From: an uncultured Halieaceae bacterium
GTDB lineage: Bacteria > Pseudomonadota > Gammaproteobacteria > Pseudomonadales > Halieaceae
Assembly (NCBI GenBank): GCA_938045215.1
Contig: CALINF010000023.1
Location: forward strand, 1-5,141
Reading direction: 5' to 3'
DNA length: 5,141 nucleotides
The position numbers and the translations under genes were made by a program. The first letter of the stretch is position 1. Each line of letters opens with the position of its first letter. The notes under the pieces were generated by a model that saw nothing but the letters and a program-made list of their open reading frames with translations, was not told the DNA's origin and did no database searches. Shown here piece by piece: positions 1-5,141 of the stretch.

Positions 1-1161
1 GCGATGCTGGGTGAGCATTTCCTTCCCCCCGCGCTGACGGAGGCCTTGCACGAACTGGAATCACAAACCGAGCCGTTACCCTGGCAACAAATCGAGGAGC
101 AGTTGCGCGCCGAACTGGGTGACAGGTTCAGCGAGTTGGCGATAGAGCATTCGGCATTGGCGGCAGCGTCAATGGCGCAGGTGCATCGAGCAACCATTCG
201 AGCCACCGGTGAACAGATCTGCCTGAAGGTACAGTACCCCGGACTGGCCGCGGTTATCGACACAGACTTCGATGCAGTAGTCCGTATGCTGTTGTTGGCG
301 CGCTGGATCAAAGCCGGCAAGGAAATGGATGACTGGCTGGAATCCATGCGCGTTCAGTTGCATCAGGAGATCGACTACGCGCGCGAAGCCGCCATGATCG
401 ACGTGATAAGCGACCACCTCACCGAGCTCGAACCTGACACCTGCCAAAGCGGTATTGCCTATCATGTGCCCAAGCGGTTCTCGCGCTATTGTACCGGGCA
501 GGTGCTGGCGCTTGAGTACATTGAGGGCCATCTGGTAACACAGTCAGAGGTTGCGCAGATGCCGCAACAGCGTCGCGATGCGCTTGGTCTGGGTATGCTT
601 GAACTGTTCTTTCTTGAGCTGTATCGCTGGGGTCTGTTGCAGACCGATCCGAATTTCGGCAATTTTTTGATTCGTGAGCGTAATGGCCGCGATGAGCTGG
701 TGCTGCTTGACTTCGGTTCCATCTTGGCCCCCGACGATGCGTTTTTGGTACATCTGGGGAATGCTATTGTGGCGGGACAGGCTCAGGACCCGGATCTGCT
801 GCTTGAAAGTCTCGAGGGGCTCGGTTGCCTGCAGTCCGATAGCAGCGATTTCGCACGCACAACATTCTGCGACTTCTGTATGCAGTTACTGGAACCGCTG
901 CGCGCGCCGGATCAATTGCCCGCCCGGTACGTCAATGAGCGCGGCGAATACCGCTGGGGTCGGTCTGGCCTGATACGCCGCGTGGGTAAGCAGGCAGCGC
1001 AATCGGCTGCTACCCGTCACTTTGCCACGCCCTCAAGAGAATTTGCGATGATCGCTCGCAAGCTTACCGGCGTATTTACTTTTATTGCGGTGCTCAATGC
1101 CGAGTTCAATGCCAATGAGACCGTACACACCTACATAGATCAGTGGCTCGAGGAGGATTGA
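1..1161 (+). CDS. COQ8-like ABC1/UbiB-family atypical kinase, first of a tandem pair (5' end missing)
   Basis: Partial gene: the frame is open through base 1 and the visible start (GEHFLPP) matches the segment that follows the KxGQ motif in this family, so the ATG at base 4 is internal and the KxGQ helix lies outside the window. Counting from that Met, one sees the alanine-rich loop AAASMAQVH (residues 53-61), the ATP-site lysine in LKVQYP (K75), the ExD element in QEIDYAREA (E122, D124), QTDPNFGN (D215, N220) and LLDFG (D236). Family knowledge: ABC1/UbiB proteins are atypical kinases or ATPases, often peripheral to membranes, supporting ubiquinone synthesis and lipid handling. QTDPN is the form found in eukaryotic COQ8, whereas classical UbiB has HADxHPGN. 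The loop has Ala where many relatives, including the downstream gene, have Gly (SIGQVH). All visible catalytic positions are retained, so it is probably active. The specific substrate is unknown. Confidence 0.9.
   Translation, partial: AMLGEHFLPPALTEALHELESQTEPLPWQQIEEQLRAELGDRFSELAIEHSALAAASMAQVHRATIRATGEQICLKVQYPGLAAVIDTDFDAVVRMLLLARWIKAGKEMDDWLESMRVQLHQEIDYAREAAMIDVISDHLTELEPDTCQSGIAYHVPKRFSRYCTGQVLALEYIEGHLVTQSEVAQMPQQRRDALGLGMLELFFLELYRWGLLQTDPNFGNFLIRERNGRDELVLLDFGSILAPDDAFLVHLGNAIVAGQAQDPDLLLESLEGLGCLQSDSSDFARTTFCDFCMQLLEPLRAPDQLPARYVNERGEYRWGRSGLIRRVGKQAAQSAATRHFATPSREFAMIARKLTGVFTFIAVLNAEFNANETVHTYIDQWLEED
1150..1156 (+). promoter_or_regulatory. Strong Shine-Dalgarno GAGGAGG for the second ABC1 gene
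   Basis: GAGGAGG lies inside the last codons of the first ABC1 gene, five bases before the GTG at 1162. It fixes that GTG as the start and indicates translation of the two genes from one message with no intergenic gap. Confidence 0.8.
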
Positions 1162-2487
1162 GTGGCGCGCACGCCCAAAGACGAGGACGACACGAAGGCT
1201 GTACCCACCGGGCGCATTTCGCGCTTTGCCAGGGTCGCCAAACTGGCCGGTGGTGTTGCCGGCGGTATGTTGGCCGAGGGCACACGGCAATGGCGCGCGG
1301 GCAACAGGCCGCGACGCCGTGATCTGATAATGACGCCCGCCAATGCACGCCGCGTGGCAAATCAATTGGCCGAAATGCGCGGCGCCGCGATGAAGCTGGG
1401 GCAAATCCTGTCTATGGATACAGGGGATATGCTACCCCGTGAACTGGCCGATATTCTTGCCCGTTTGCGTTCCGACGCTTCAGCAATGCCAGTGGAGCAG
1501 TTGCAGCAGACGATGACAGAGGCGTACGGAGAAGACTGGGAGGCGCTGTTTTACGATTTTGATTTTAAACCGCTGGCTGCGGCCTCTATAGGTCAGGTGC
1601 ACAAAACCACATCGCCCGATGGCCGTTCCATTGTACTTAAAGTGCAGTATCCCGGTGTGCGTGAGAGCATCGACAATGATGTGGATAATATCGCCACGGT
1701 ATTACGCCTTTCAGGCCTCTTGCCCCAGGGGGTGGATCTCACGCCGCTGCTGAGTGATGCCAAGGTGCAGTTGCGTGATGAAGCGGATTACCTCAAAGAG
1801 GCGGATTTTTTGGCCGCGTTCGGCGAAGTATTGGCTGATGATGAGCGCTTCATTCTGCCTCAGGTATTGCCGGAGCTGACGCATAGTAGTGTGCTTGCGA
1901 TGACGTATGTCAGTGGTAGTCCGATTGAGAACATTGCCTATCAGCCACAGGAAGAGCGCGATCGTGTGATGACCGCGCTGCTCGATCTCATGCTCACAGA
2001 GCTGTTTGAGCTGGCCATGGTGCAAACCGACCCCAATTTTGCCAACTACCAGTACAAGCAGAGTACGGGCGAAATTGTCCTGCTGGATTTCGGGGCTACC
2101 AGGCACTTCAAGAAACGCTTTGTGAACAATTATCGCAAGCTTGCTGCTGCGGCGATTGCTGGTGACCGCAAGGGTATCGCGGTGGCGGCCGATAAGTTGG
2201 GCTACGCCGTTGGTGAAGAGAACTCAGAGTATCAGGAACTGGTACTGGAGCTGTTCCTGCTTGCTCTAGAGCCCTTAAGCCAGGAGGGCTCGTACGACTT
2301 CGGCCGCTCCGATATGCCGGCAAGGATGTCCGAGCTGGGCGAATCTATTACCGACTACCGCGACTTCTGGAAGGCGCCGCCTACCGACGCCGTATATTTT
2401 CACCGTAAACTGGGCGGCATGTTCATGCTGGCCAGCAGGCTTAAAGCTCGCGTAAACGTCAATGAATTGATGCAGCAGTGGCTGTGA
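1162..2487 (+). CDS. COQ8-like ABC1/UbiB-family atypical kinase, second of the pair
   Basis: Complete 441-residue protein with the full motif set of the family. KLGQ (78-81) sits in RGAAMKLGQILSM; the alanine-rich loop AAASIGQVH is at 139-147; the ATP-site lysine is K160 in VLKVQYPG; the ExD element is E207 and D209; QTDPNFAN has D290 and N295; LLDFGA has D309. A C-terminal HRKLGGMFMLASRLKAR segment (414-430) closely resembles the end of human COQ8A/ADCK3 as I remember it. Family knowledge: the Ala-rich loop replaces the glycine-rich loop of ordinary protein kinases and disfavours protein phosphorylation; these proteins act as ATPases helping the ubiquinone biosynthesis complex or lipid extraction at membranes. 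No transmembrane segment is obvious; the N-terminal 60 residues are basic and low in conservation. The GTG start abuts the preceding TGA and has a strong ribosome binding site. Assignment to ubiquinone metabolism is inference; family membership is near certain. Confidence 0.95.
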   Translation: MARTPKDEDDTKAVPTGRISRFARVAKLAGGVAGGMLAEGTRQWRAGNRPRRRDLIMTPANARRVANQLAEMRGAAMKLGQILSMDTGDMLPRELADILARLRSDASAMPVEQLQQTMTEAYGEDWEALFYDFDFKPLAAASIGQVHKTTSPDGRSIVLKVQYPGVRESIDNDVDNIATVLRLSGLLPQGVDLTPLLSDAKVQLRDEADYLKEADFLAAFGEVLADDERFILPQVLPELTHSSVLAMTYVSGSPIENIAYQPQEERDRVMTALLDLMLTELFELAMVQTDPNFANYQYKQSTGEIVLLDFGATRHFKKRFVNNYRKLAAAAIAGDRKGIAVAADKLGYAVGEENSEYQELVLELFLLALEPLSQEGSYDFGRSDMPARMSELGESITDYRDFWKAPPTDAVYFHRKLGGMFMLASRLKARVNVNELMQQWL

Positions 2488-2563
2488 CGTCACCACTAGC
2501 CACCAGCTTTTCCTGCACAGGCGTGCATTGGGTGAAGATATGGAGTACGCGTATTCGGAAGTG

Positions 2564-2597
2564 AAAAGCCCACCGCACGCATTACAGCGTGCAGTGG
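2564..2597 (-). terminator. Intrinsic terminator of the MFS transporter gene
   Basis: Arms 2570-2580 (CCACCGCACGC) and 2587-2597 (GCGTGCAGTGG) flank a six-base loop. In minus-strand RNA the pair 2593/2574 is U-G, giving a continuous 11-bp stem, followed by GC and UUUU (2567-2564). In plus-strand RNA the same pair is a C-A mismatch and no T run follows. It lies 27 bases past the transporter stop, so it most likely ends that transcript. The short U run makes it modest in strength. Confidence 0.6.
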
Positions 2598-2623
2598 TTG
2601 ATCAAGCGTTTGTGATCCGTGCG

Positions 2624-3850
2624 CTAGTACGCATCCATTGTTTCAACCGGGCGCAGCAGTTTCTCCCGGGTAATGCGCGCAAGCAGCGGCAACAGCACAA
2701 GCACCATCAGTGGAGTAAAAATCGCCACCAGGCTCAGCAGTGTTGGTGCCATGCCGTAGCGGTCGAGACTGTAGCCCAGTATCGGACCAGTCACGATAAA
2801 TATCGTTCTGACCACCAGGCTGACAAGCGAATTCACAGTTGCCCTGAAGTCGCCCGGCACCCGCTTATTGAGTGCCTCATAGAACACACTCAAGCTGATA
2901 CCGCGTGCGATCTGAATCGCAAACCCAAACATCACACCGATCCAGCCGCTACCCAGAGCCATGCCCAGCATGCCCGCAATAGGCAGAATAGCTAGCAATA
3001 CTAACAAGCGGCGTGTACCCAGCTTCTGTTCGATAGCTGACGCGTATCTCGCCGCGAGGCTAACAACCAGTGCGAATGCTGCCCACAGGTAGCCAAAGCT
3101 CTCTATTGGTACACCCTGAACCTCCCAGTATTTCTGGTAGATCCAGAACACATATACCGCCATCAGGCCAAACACCGTGATAGCAAAGGCGGTCCAGAGT
3201 ACGACCGGCTTGCCAAACAGCAACAGCGAAATCACGTCACGAGCATTCTGCTTGTGATTAACTTCGCGCTTGGGGCGCGGTACCTCTACCAGCGCAAAGC
3301 CGAGTATCAGAGGCACCAAACCGGTAACTGCCTGTACCCACACAACCCACTGCATTGAGGCCAGCATTAATAGGCTGGCAACGATACCGGCAATGCCTGA
3401 GGCGGCGGCTTCCACCGAAATCAAGCGACTCAGTGACTTGCCTGCGCCAGCGCCACCTTCCAGATCATTCTCCTGCAAGTACAGCTCGGTGTCATACAGC
3501 AACGCGAGATCGGCGCCGGAAATGAGACTGAAGCCCAGGCCCAGAATCATTTCGTAGATCAAAAAGTCCACGAAGGTGTCGGCCCAGAATAAAGACAGAA
3601 AGCCGATGGCATTGAGACCCGCACCTACCAAAACGGCATTGCGCCGACCCCACATGTCGGCGATATAACCCGATGGAACCTCGCACATCGCGATGGTCAG
3701 CGCGAAAGCAGCCTGCGTCTGCAGAACCTGACTCATAGACAGCCCGTAGCCCTGCAGAAGCGGCACGAACACGGGAATCACCACCATGAAGCTGTGGAAA
3801 AATCCCATCAAATAAATTGTCTTGATATTGCGTTGTAATAACCGGTTCAC
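2624..3850 (-). CDS. Major facilitator superfamily (MFS) transporter, substrate unknown
   Basis: Inner-membrane transporter of about 408 residues, the usual length for a 12-helix MFS protein. Hydrophobic segments cover roughly 12-32, 43-60, 71-89, 93-115, 147-165, 170-188, 213-237, 251-269, 281-300, 303-325, 341-359 and 367-391. The loop between helices 2 and 3 carries signature motif A, GYIADMWGRR (61-70). Helix 4 has SGADLALLYD (111-120) and the C-terminal half has RVPGDFRATVNSL (330-342), features I associate with a widespread bacterial MFS group. A basic loop near 190-208 separates the two six-helix halves. The frame is open to a GTG at 3859; I chose the GTG at 3850 because GGTGA lies five bases before it, while the 3859 codon has AGG with no spacing. 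No substrate can be read from the sequence or from the neighbours, which do not form an obvious pathway with it. It converges on the ABC1 pair and has a terminator behind it. Confidence 0.92.
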   Translation of the reverse strand: MNRLLQRNIKTIYLMGFFHSFMVVIPVFVPLLQGYGLSMSQVLQTQAAFALTIAMCEVPSGYIADMWGRRNAVLVGAGLNAIGFLSLFWADTFVDFLIYEMILGLGFSLISGADLALLYDTELYLQENDLEGGAGAGKSLSRLISVEAAASGIAGIVASLLMLASMQWVVWVQAVTGLVPLILGFALVEVPRPKREVNHKQNARDVISLLLFGKPVVLWTAFAITVFGLMAVYVFWIYQKYWEVQGVPIESFGYLWAAFALVVSLAARYASAIEQKLGTRRLLVLLAILPIAGMLGMALGSGWIGVMFGFAIQIARGISLSVFYEALNKRVPGDFRATVNSLVSLVVRTIFIVTGPILGYSLDRYGMAPTLLSLVAIFTPLMVLVLLPLLARITREKLLRPVETMDAY

Positions 3851-3855
3851 GGTAC

Positions 3856-3862
3856 TCACCCT
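3856..3862 (-). promoter_or_regulatory. Shine-Dalgarno AGGGTGA deciding the MFS start
   Basis: The minus strand reads AGGGTGA at 3862-3856, containing GGTGA, complementary to the 3' end of 16S rRNA. It is five bases from the GTG at 3850 but overlaps the alternative GTG at 3859, so it favours the shorter protein. Confidence 0.45.
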
Positions 3863-3877
3863 GTCGACCAGGAACCC

Positions 3878-3883
3878 GTATTA
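3878..3883 (-). promoter_or_regulatory. Possible -10 box (TAATAC) of the MFS gene
   Basis: TAATAC on the minus strand lies about 28 bases before the preferred start, just after a strong terminator, where a promoter would be needed. No TTGACA-like -35 is seen; that position falls in the A10 tract (3900-3909), which might act as an A-rich upstream element. Weak call. Confidence 0.3.
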
Positions 3884-3914
3884 CGAAGGAAATTTGCTGT
3901 TTTTTTTTTGAAAC

Positions 3915-3956
3915 AAAAAAAAGGCCTCCGGAATCTGGGTTCTCGGAGGCCTTTTT
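3915..3956 (-). terminator. Strong intrinsic terminator, potentially bidirectional
   Basis: Perfect 13-bp inverted repeat: arms 3918-3930 (AAAAAGGCCTCCG) and 3944-3956 (CGGAGGCCTTTTT) around a 13-base loop, in which GAA and TTC could pair further. Read on the minus strand it ends in U8 (3922-3915), a textbook terminator; on the plus strand the tail is U5. There is no plus-strand gene upstream for it to serve, and it lies 32 bases past the stop of a 30-codon frame on the minus strand, so it probably ends that small transcript and any read-through from the HdeD-like gene. Confidence 0.85.
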
Positions 3957-3988
3957 CTAAATTCGATTAACTATCGATTCATGCTTCC

Positions 3989-4081
3989 TTAAACCACACA
4001 CTGCGCCCACAGACACACCGGCGACGAGACAAAGGTCCCACCTCGCTGGTACATCGTTGCGTTGTCGTAGTGCGTGATCAT
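3989..4081 (-). CDS. Candidate 30-residue small protein (or small-RNA internal frame), unrecognised
   Basis: I do not recognise this product. On the minus strand an ATG at 4081 opens a 30-codon frame ending in TAA at 3989. The peptide starts MITHYDN, has a central MYQRGGTFV stretch and ends VCLWAQCVV, with Cys at 23 and 28 and Trp at 25. There is no signal peptide or clear membrane helix. About three quarters of the third codon positions are G or C, as expected of real coding DNA here. A partial Shine-Dalgarno GAGAG (4093-4089) lies seven bases ahead. A small hairpin (CGCGC, loop CGAAA, GCGCG; 4107-4093) sits just upstream, a CRP-like site about 90 bases upstream, and a strong terminator 32 bases downstream. 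That flanking context suggests a genuine short transcript of about 190 bases. Alternatives: a non-coding small RNA in which this frame is accidental, or a 3' leader of the HdeD-like gene's transcript. Expression is inferred only. Confidence 0.4.
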   Translation of the reverse strand: MITHYDNATMYQRGGTFVSSPVCLWAQCVV

Positions 4082-4115
4082 CAGTTTGCTCTCGCGCTTT
4101 CGGCGCGTAATGTCT

Positions 4116-4157
4116 TTAATAAGCGCGTATGGTGGCGCGGTGATGCGATAAGGTCAA
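4116..4157 (-). promoter_or_regulatory. Weak promoter-like elements ahead of the small unit
   Basis: The minus strand has TTGACC at 4157-4152, one base from a consensus -35, and TATTAA at 4121-4116, a fair -10 box, but they are 30 bases apart and cannot be one sigma-70 promoter. If TATTAA is the -10 box, transcription would begin near 4109, placing the CRP-like site at about -71.5, an accepted activator position. TTGACC has no good -10 at 16-18 bases. Low confidence. Confidence 0.25.
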
Positions 4158-4172
4158 CCAACTTTGCTCGAT

Positions 4173-4188
4173 TGTGACTTTTGTCACA
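4173..4188. promoter_or_regulatory. CRP/Vfr-like operator, TGTGAC-TTTT-GTCACA
   Basis: A perfect 6-bp inverted repeat around TTTT that exactly matches the core TGTGA-N6-TCACA recognised by CRP-family regulators. It is in non-coding DNA between the HdeD-like gene and the candidate small unit. Whether this organism has CRP or Vfr cannot be seen here. It could also fold as a short RNA hairpin in read-through transcripts. Confidence 0.5.
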
Positions 4189-4200
4189 GCCAATTGGCTG
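4187..4200. repeat. 14-bp perfect palindrome CAGCCAATTGGCTG
   Basis: A self-complementary 14-mer with no spacer that overlaps the last two bases of the CRP-like site. Without a loop it is a poor RNA hairpin, so a dimeric DNA-binding protein site is more likely. The regulator is unknown. Confidence 0.5.
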
Positions 4201-4277
4201 CAGTGATGAAGGTGTTTTGTAGTGACAGCTTCGCTTTATCTGCGCGGGGACGGCTTGTTGTCTGCGAACCCTTTGCG

Positions 4278-4877
4278 CTATTGAGCTGCTCGCGAAGTCG
4301 CGCGTTGCAGACGGCTGGCAACGAAGAACAGCAACCCGGCGACCAGCAATGCCGCGATAGCCAATATCCAGGAAACCATGCCAACGCCAATGCCAGGCCA
4401 CAAAAACAGCGCAAAGCCGATCACGCAGGCTAATATGCCGGTGGTTTGAATCGCTGATCGCTCGGTATCAACCATAGTCAATTGACGACCAAGCAGAATA
4501 TTCCGGACGCCCATATAAATTACAAGCGCGCCGATGAGCTTCAATAAAAACATGATTGAGTTCGGCCAGAACACCAACACGCCGCCAACGACCAGACTGA
4601 CGACGGCTCCTCCCAGATAGCTGCGACCATCAATCGCTCGCATCGCGTTTAGCAAGCTGCCGATGCCATCCAGAATGACGCATACGCCAACAAACATCGC
4701 CAGATACTTCATGCTCGCAACAGGCCACAACAACGCGCAAACGCCAACCACGCCGAAAATGACGGCCTTCAATTGCAGCGATCGACAAAAGTCCTGCAAT
4801 GTATCGTCTACCCGTGTTCGGGCGCTGATGGCTGCATCCTTGAGTTGCTGTTTTTGTTGCTCATCAATCGGATCCAT
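4278..4877 (-). CDS. HdeD/DUF308-family integral membrane protein
   Basis: A 199-residue protein with a hydrophilic, Gln- and charge-rich N-terminus (1-35) followed by about six hydrophobic segments near 37-52, 57-76, 87-104, 107-128, 146-160 and 166-187. Three evenly placed Trp-Pro turns, LLWPVAS (49-55), VFWPNSI (102-108) and LFLWPGIG (157-164), mark a threefold repeat of helix pairs. The repeat, the length and the Gly-rich helices fit the HdeD/DUF308 family of inner-membrane proteins. HdeD itself contributes to acid resistance in Escherichia coli at high cell density; most relatives are uncharacterised, so an acid-stress role here is only a guess. The frame is open to an ATG at 4964, but that would place the TATACT promoter-like box inside the gene and add 29 charged residues unlike the family; MDPIDEQQ at 4877 with GGAG upstream is preferred. 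A C-terminal basic tail (SRLQRATSR) would lie in the cytoplasm. Confidence 0.8.
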   Translation of the reverse strand: MDPIDEQQKQQLKDAAISARTRVDDTLQDFCRSLQLKAVIFGVVGVCALLWPVASMKYLAMFVGVCVILDGIGSLLNAMRAIDGRSYLGGAVVSLVVGGVLVFWPNSIMFLLKLIGALVIYMGVRNILLGRQLTMVDTERSAIQTTGILACVIGFALFLWPGIGVGMVSWILAIAALLVAGLLFFVASRLQRATSRAAQ

Positions 4878-4887
4878 AGGTTCGATA

Positions 4888-4891
4888 CTCC
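4888..4891 (-). promoter_or_regulatory. Shine-Dalgarno GGAG of the HdeD-like gene
   Basis: GGAG lies ten bases before the ATG at 4877, slightly far but usable. No ribosome binding site precedes the longer alternative ATG at 4964, so this supports the shorter start. Confidence 0.5.
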
Positions 4892-4943
4892 ATCTTAAAT
4901 ACCATCGATTCTCATCTCTTGCGGCCACTTTAGATGTGTCGTG

Positions 4944-4973
4944 CCGTAGCTCAGTATAGACCATGAGCTAAGG
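4944..4973. repeat. Inverted repeat around the HdeD-like promoter
   Basis: Arms CCGTAGCTCA (4944-4953) and TGAGCTAAGG (4964-4973) pair at 9 of 10 positions, with a perfect inner 7-bp TAGCTCA/TGAGCTA, around a 10-base spacer. The spacing between arm centres (about two helical turns) and the embedded -10 box suggest an operator for a dimeric regulator. No U run follows on the minus strand, which argues against an intrinsic terminator. Confidence 0.45.
4953..4958 (-). promoter_or_regulatory. Likely -10 box (TATACT) of the HdeD-like gene
   Basis: TATACT on the minus strand differs from TATAAT at one base and lies 75 bases before the preferred start, giving a leader of about 69 bases. The -35 region (GCGAAA or neighbours) is poor, so an activator may be needed or the call may be wrong. 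Confidence 0.4.
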
Positions 4974-4981
4974 TCTTTCGC

Positions 4982-5141
4982 TTACGCACAGTACTCGCTC
5001 AGGTCAGCCTGCCAAGGTTCACACCAGAGCGGTGTCTCGCCATACCGCCAGTCCAGCCGGTAGATAGTGCAGCATCGCCCATTGCTACAATTGAAGGCAA
5101 AACCGGGGGCGTAACCAAGAAGGCCAAACGTATTGCTGCGG
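4982..5141 (-). CDS. 3' end of an unrecognised Cys/Trp/Tyr-rich protein (5' end outside window)
   Basis: The minus strand is open from the window edge for 52 codons to a TAA at 4984-4982; the start lies outside. I do not recognise the family. The visible C-terminus starts RSNTFGLLGYAPGFAFNC and contains GRCC, then LDWRYGETPLWCEPW, ending SEYCA. It holds five cysteines, three tryptophans and four tyrosines, a composition suggesting a folded domain with disulfides or bound metal rather than random translation. There is no signal or membrane segment in the visible part. About 60 percent of third positions are G or C. The exactly antisense plus-strand frame is also open from 4967 to the edge but has no ATG, GTG or TTG start, so the minus strand is preferred. 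The 104-base gap to the HdeD-like gene contains that gene's likely promoter, so the two are probably separate units. Confidence 0.55.
   Translation of the reverse strand, partial: RSNTFGLLGYAPGFAFNCSNGRCCTIYRLDWRYGETPLWCEPWQADLSEYCA

Noticed and set aside
2484..2493. Palindrome GTGACGTCAC at the end of the second ABC1 gene
   Set aside because: It overlaps the stop codon and has no promoter beside it; a 10-base palindrome is not rare enough to call an operator.
2514..2527. Small hairpin TGCAC-AGGC-GTGCA as an ABC1 operon terminator
   Set aside because: Only five base pairs and no T run afterwards (TTGGG), so it does not support an intrinsic terminator.
2528..2995. Plus-strand 155-codon open frame
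   Set aside because: Antisense to the end of the MFS gene, whose membrane helices and motifs are clear. The product is His/Gln-rich, as expected from reading transporter codons backwards.
3918..4109. The small transcript as 6S RNA or another known small RNA
   Set aside because: The length of about 190 bases fits 6S RNA, but I see none of its conserved sequence or its long, bulged central hairpin, and I recognise no other known RNA family.
4081..4401. Minus-strand 106-codon frame overlapping the HdeD-like 3' end
   Set aside because: Out of frame with the HdeD-like gene and rich in Arg, Trp and His without family features; a shadow frame that happens to stop at the candidate small gene's ATG.
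4164..4433. Plus-strand 89-codon open frame
   Set aside because: It lies mostly antisense to the HdeD-like gene, its product is a low-complexity charged sequence, and no ribosome binding site or family resemblance is seen.
4967..5141. Open plus-strand frame at the right edge ending KKAKRIAA
   Set aside because: The last part looks protein-like, but there is no ATG, GTG or TTG in frame after the upstream stop, and the frame is an exact antisense of the better-supported minus-strand gene end.

Overview
The window looks like an ordinary stretch of a proteobacterial chromosome of moderate GC content, probably gammaproteobacterial and possibly marine. That guess rests on the gene families and codon usage only; no rRNA, tRNA or taxonomic marker is present. 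No transposase, integrase, tRNA gene, CRISPR array or phage gene is visible.

Left part (1-2487, + strand): two tandem ABC1/UbiB-type atypical kinase genes. The first is cut by the left window edge. The second begins at a GTG directly abutting the first gene's TGA, behind a strong GAGGAGG ribosome binding site. Both carry the alanine-rich loop, the VLK/CLK lysine, the ExD element, a QTDPNF-x-N catalytic motif and LLDFG. The QTDPN form is that of the COQ8/ADCK3 branch rather than the HADxHPGN form of classical UbiB. The pair probably supports ubiquinone or other isoprenoid-lipid metabolism.

Middle (2488-3859): a minus-strand major facilitator superfamily transporter of unknown substrate converges on the ABC1 pair. 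The 136-base gap holds an intrinsic terminator that forms a better stem in the minus-strand RNA (G-U pair) than in the plus-strand RNA (C-A mismatch).

Gap 3860-4277: this 418-base gap is not empty. On the minus strand it contains, in order, a 14-bp perfect palindrome, a perfect CRP-like site (TGTGA-N6-TCACA), weak promoter-like elements, a small GC hairpin, a 30-codon open frame with GC-rich third positions, and a strong terminator with a U8 tail. This looks like an undescribed small transcription unit encoding a 30-residue Cys/Trp-containing peptide, a small RNA, or both. It is the most interesting item here, but nothing proves it is expressed.

Right part (4278-5141): a minus-strand HdeD/DUF308-type multi-pass membrane protein. 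Its real start is probably 4877, giving 199 residues. A TATACT -10 box inside a near-perfect inverted repeat lies upstream. The right edge holds the last 52 codons of another minus-strand gene, rich in Cys, Trp and Tyr, whose start is outside the window.

The genes do not form one pathway. The ABC1 pair is a clear operon; the transporter, small unit, HdeD-like gene and edge gene are successive minus-strand units apparently separated by their own terminators and promoters.
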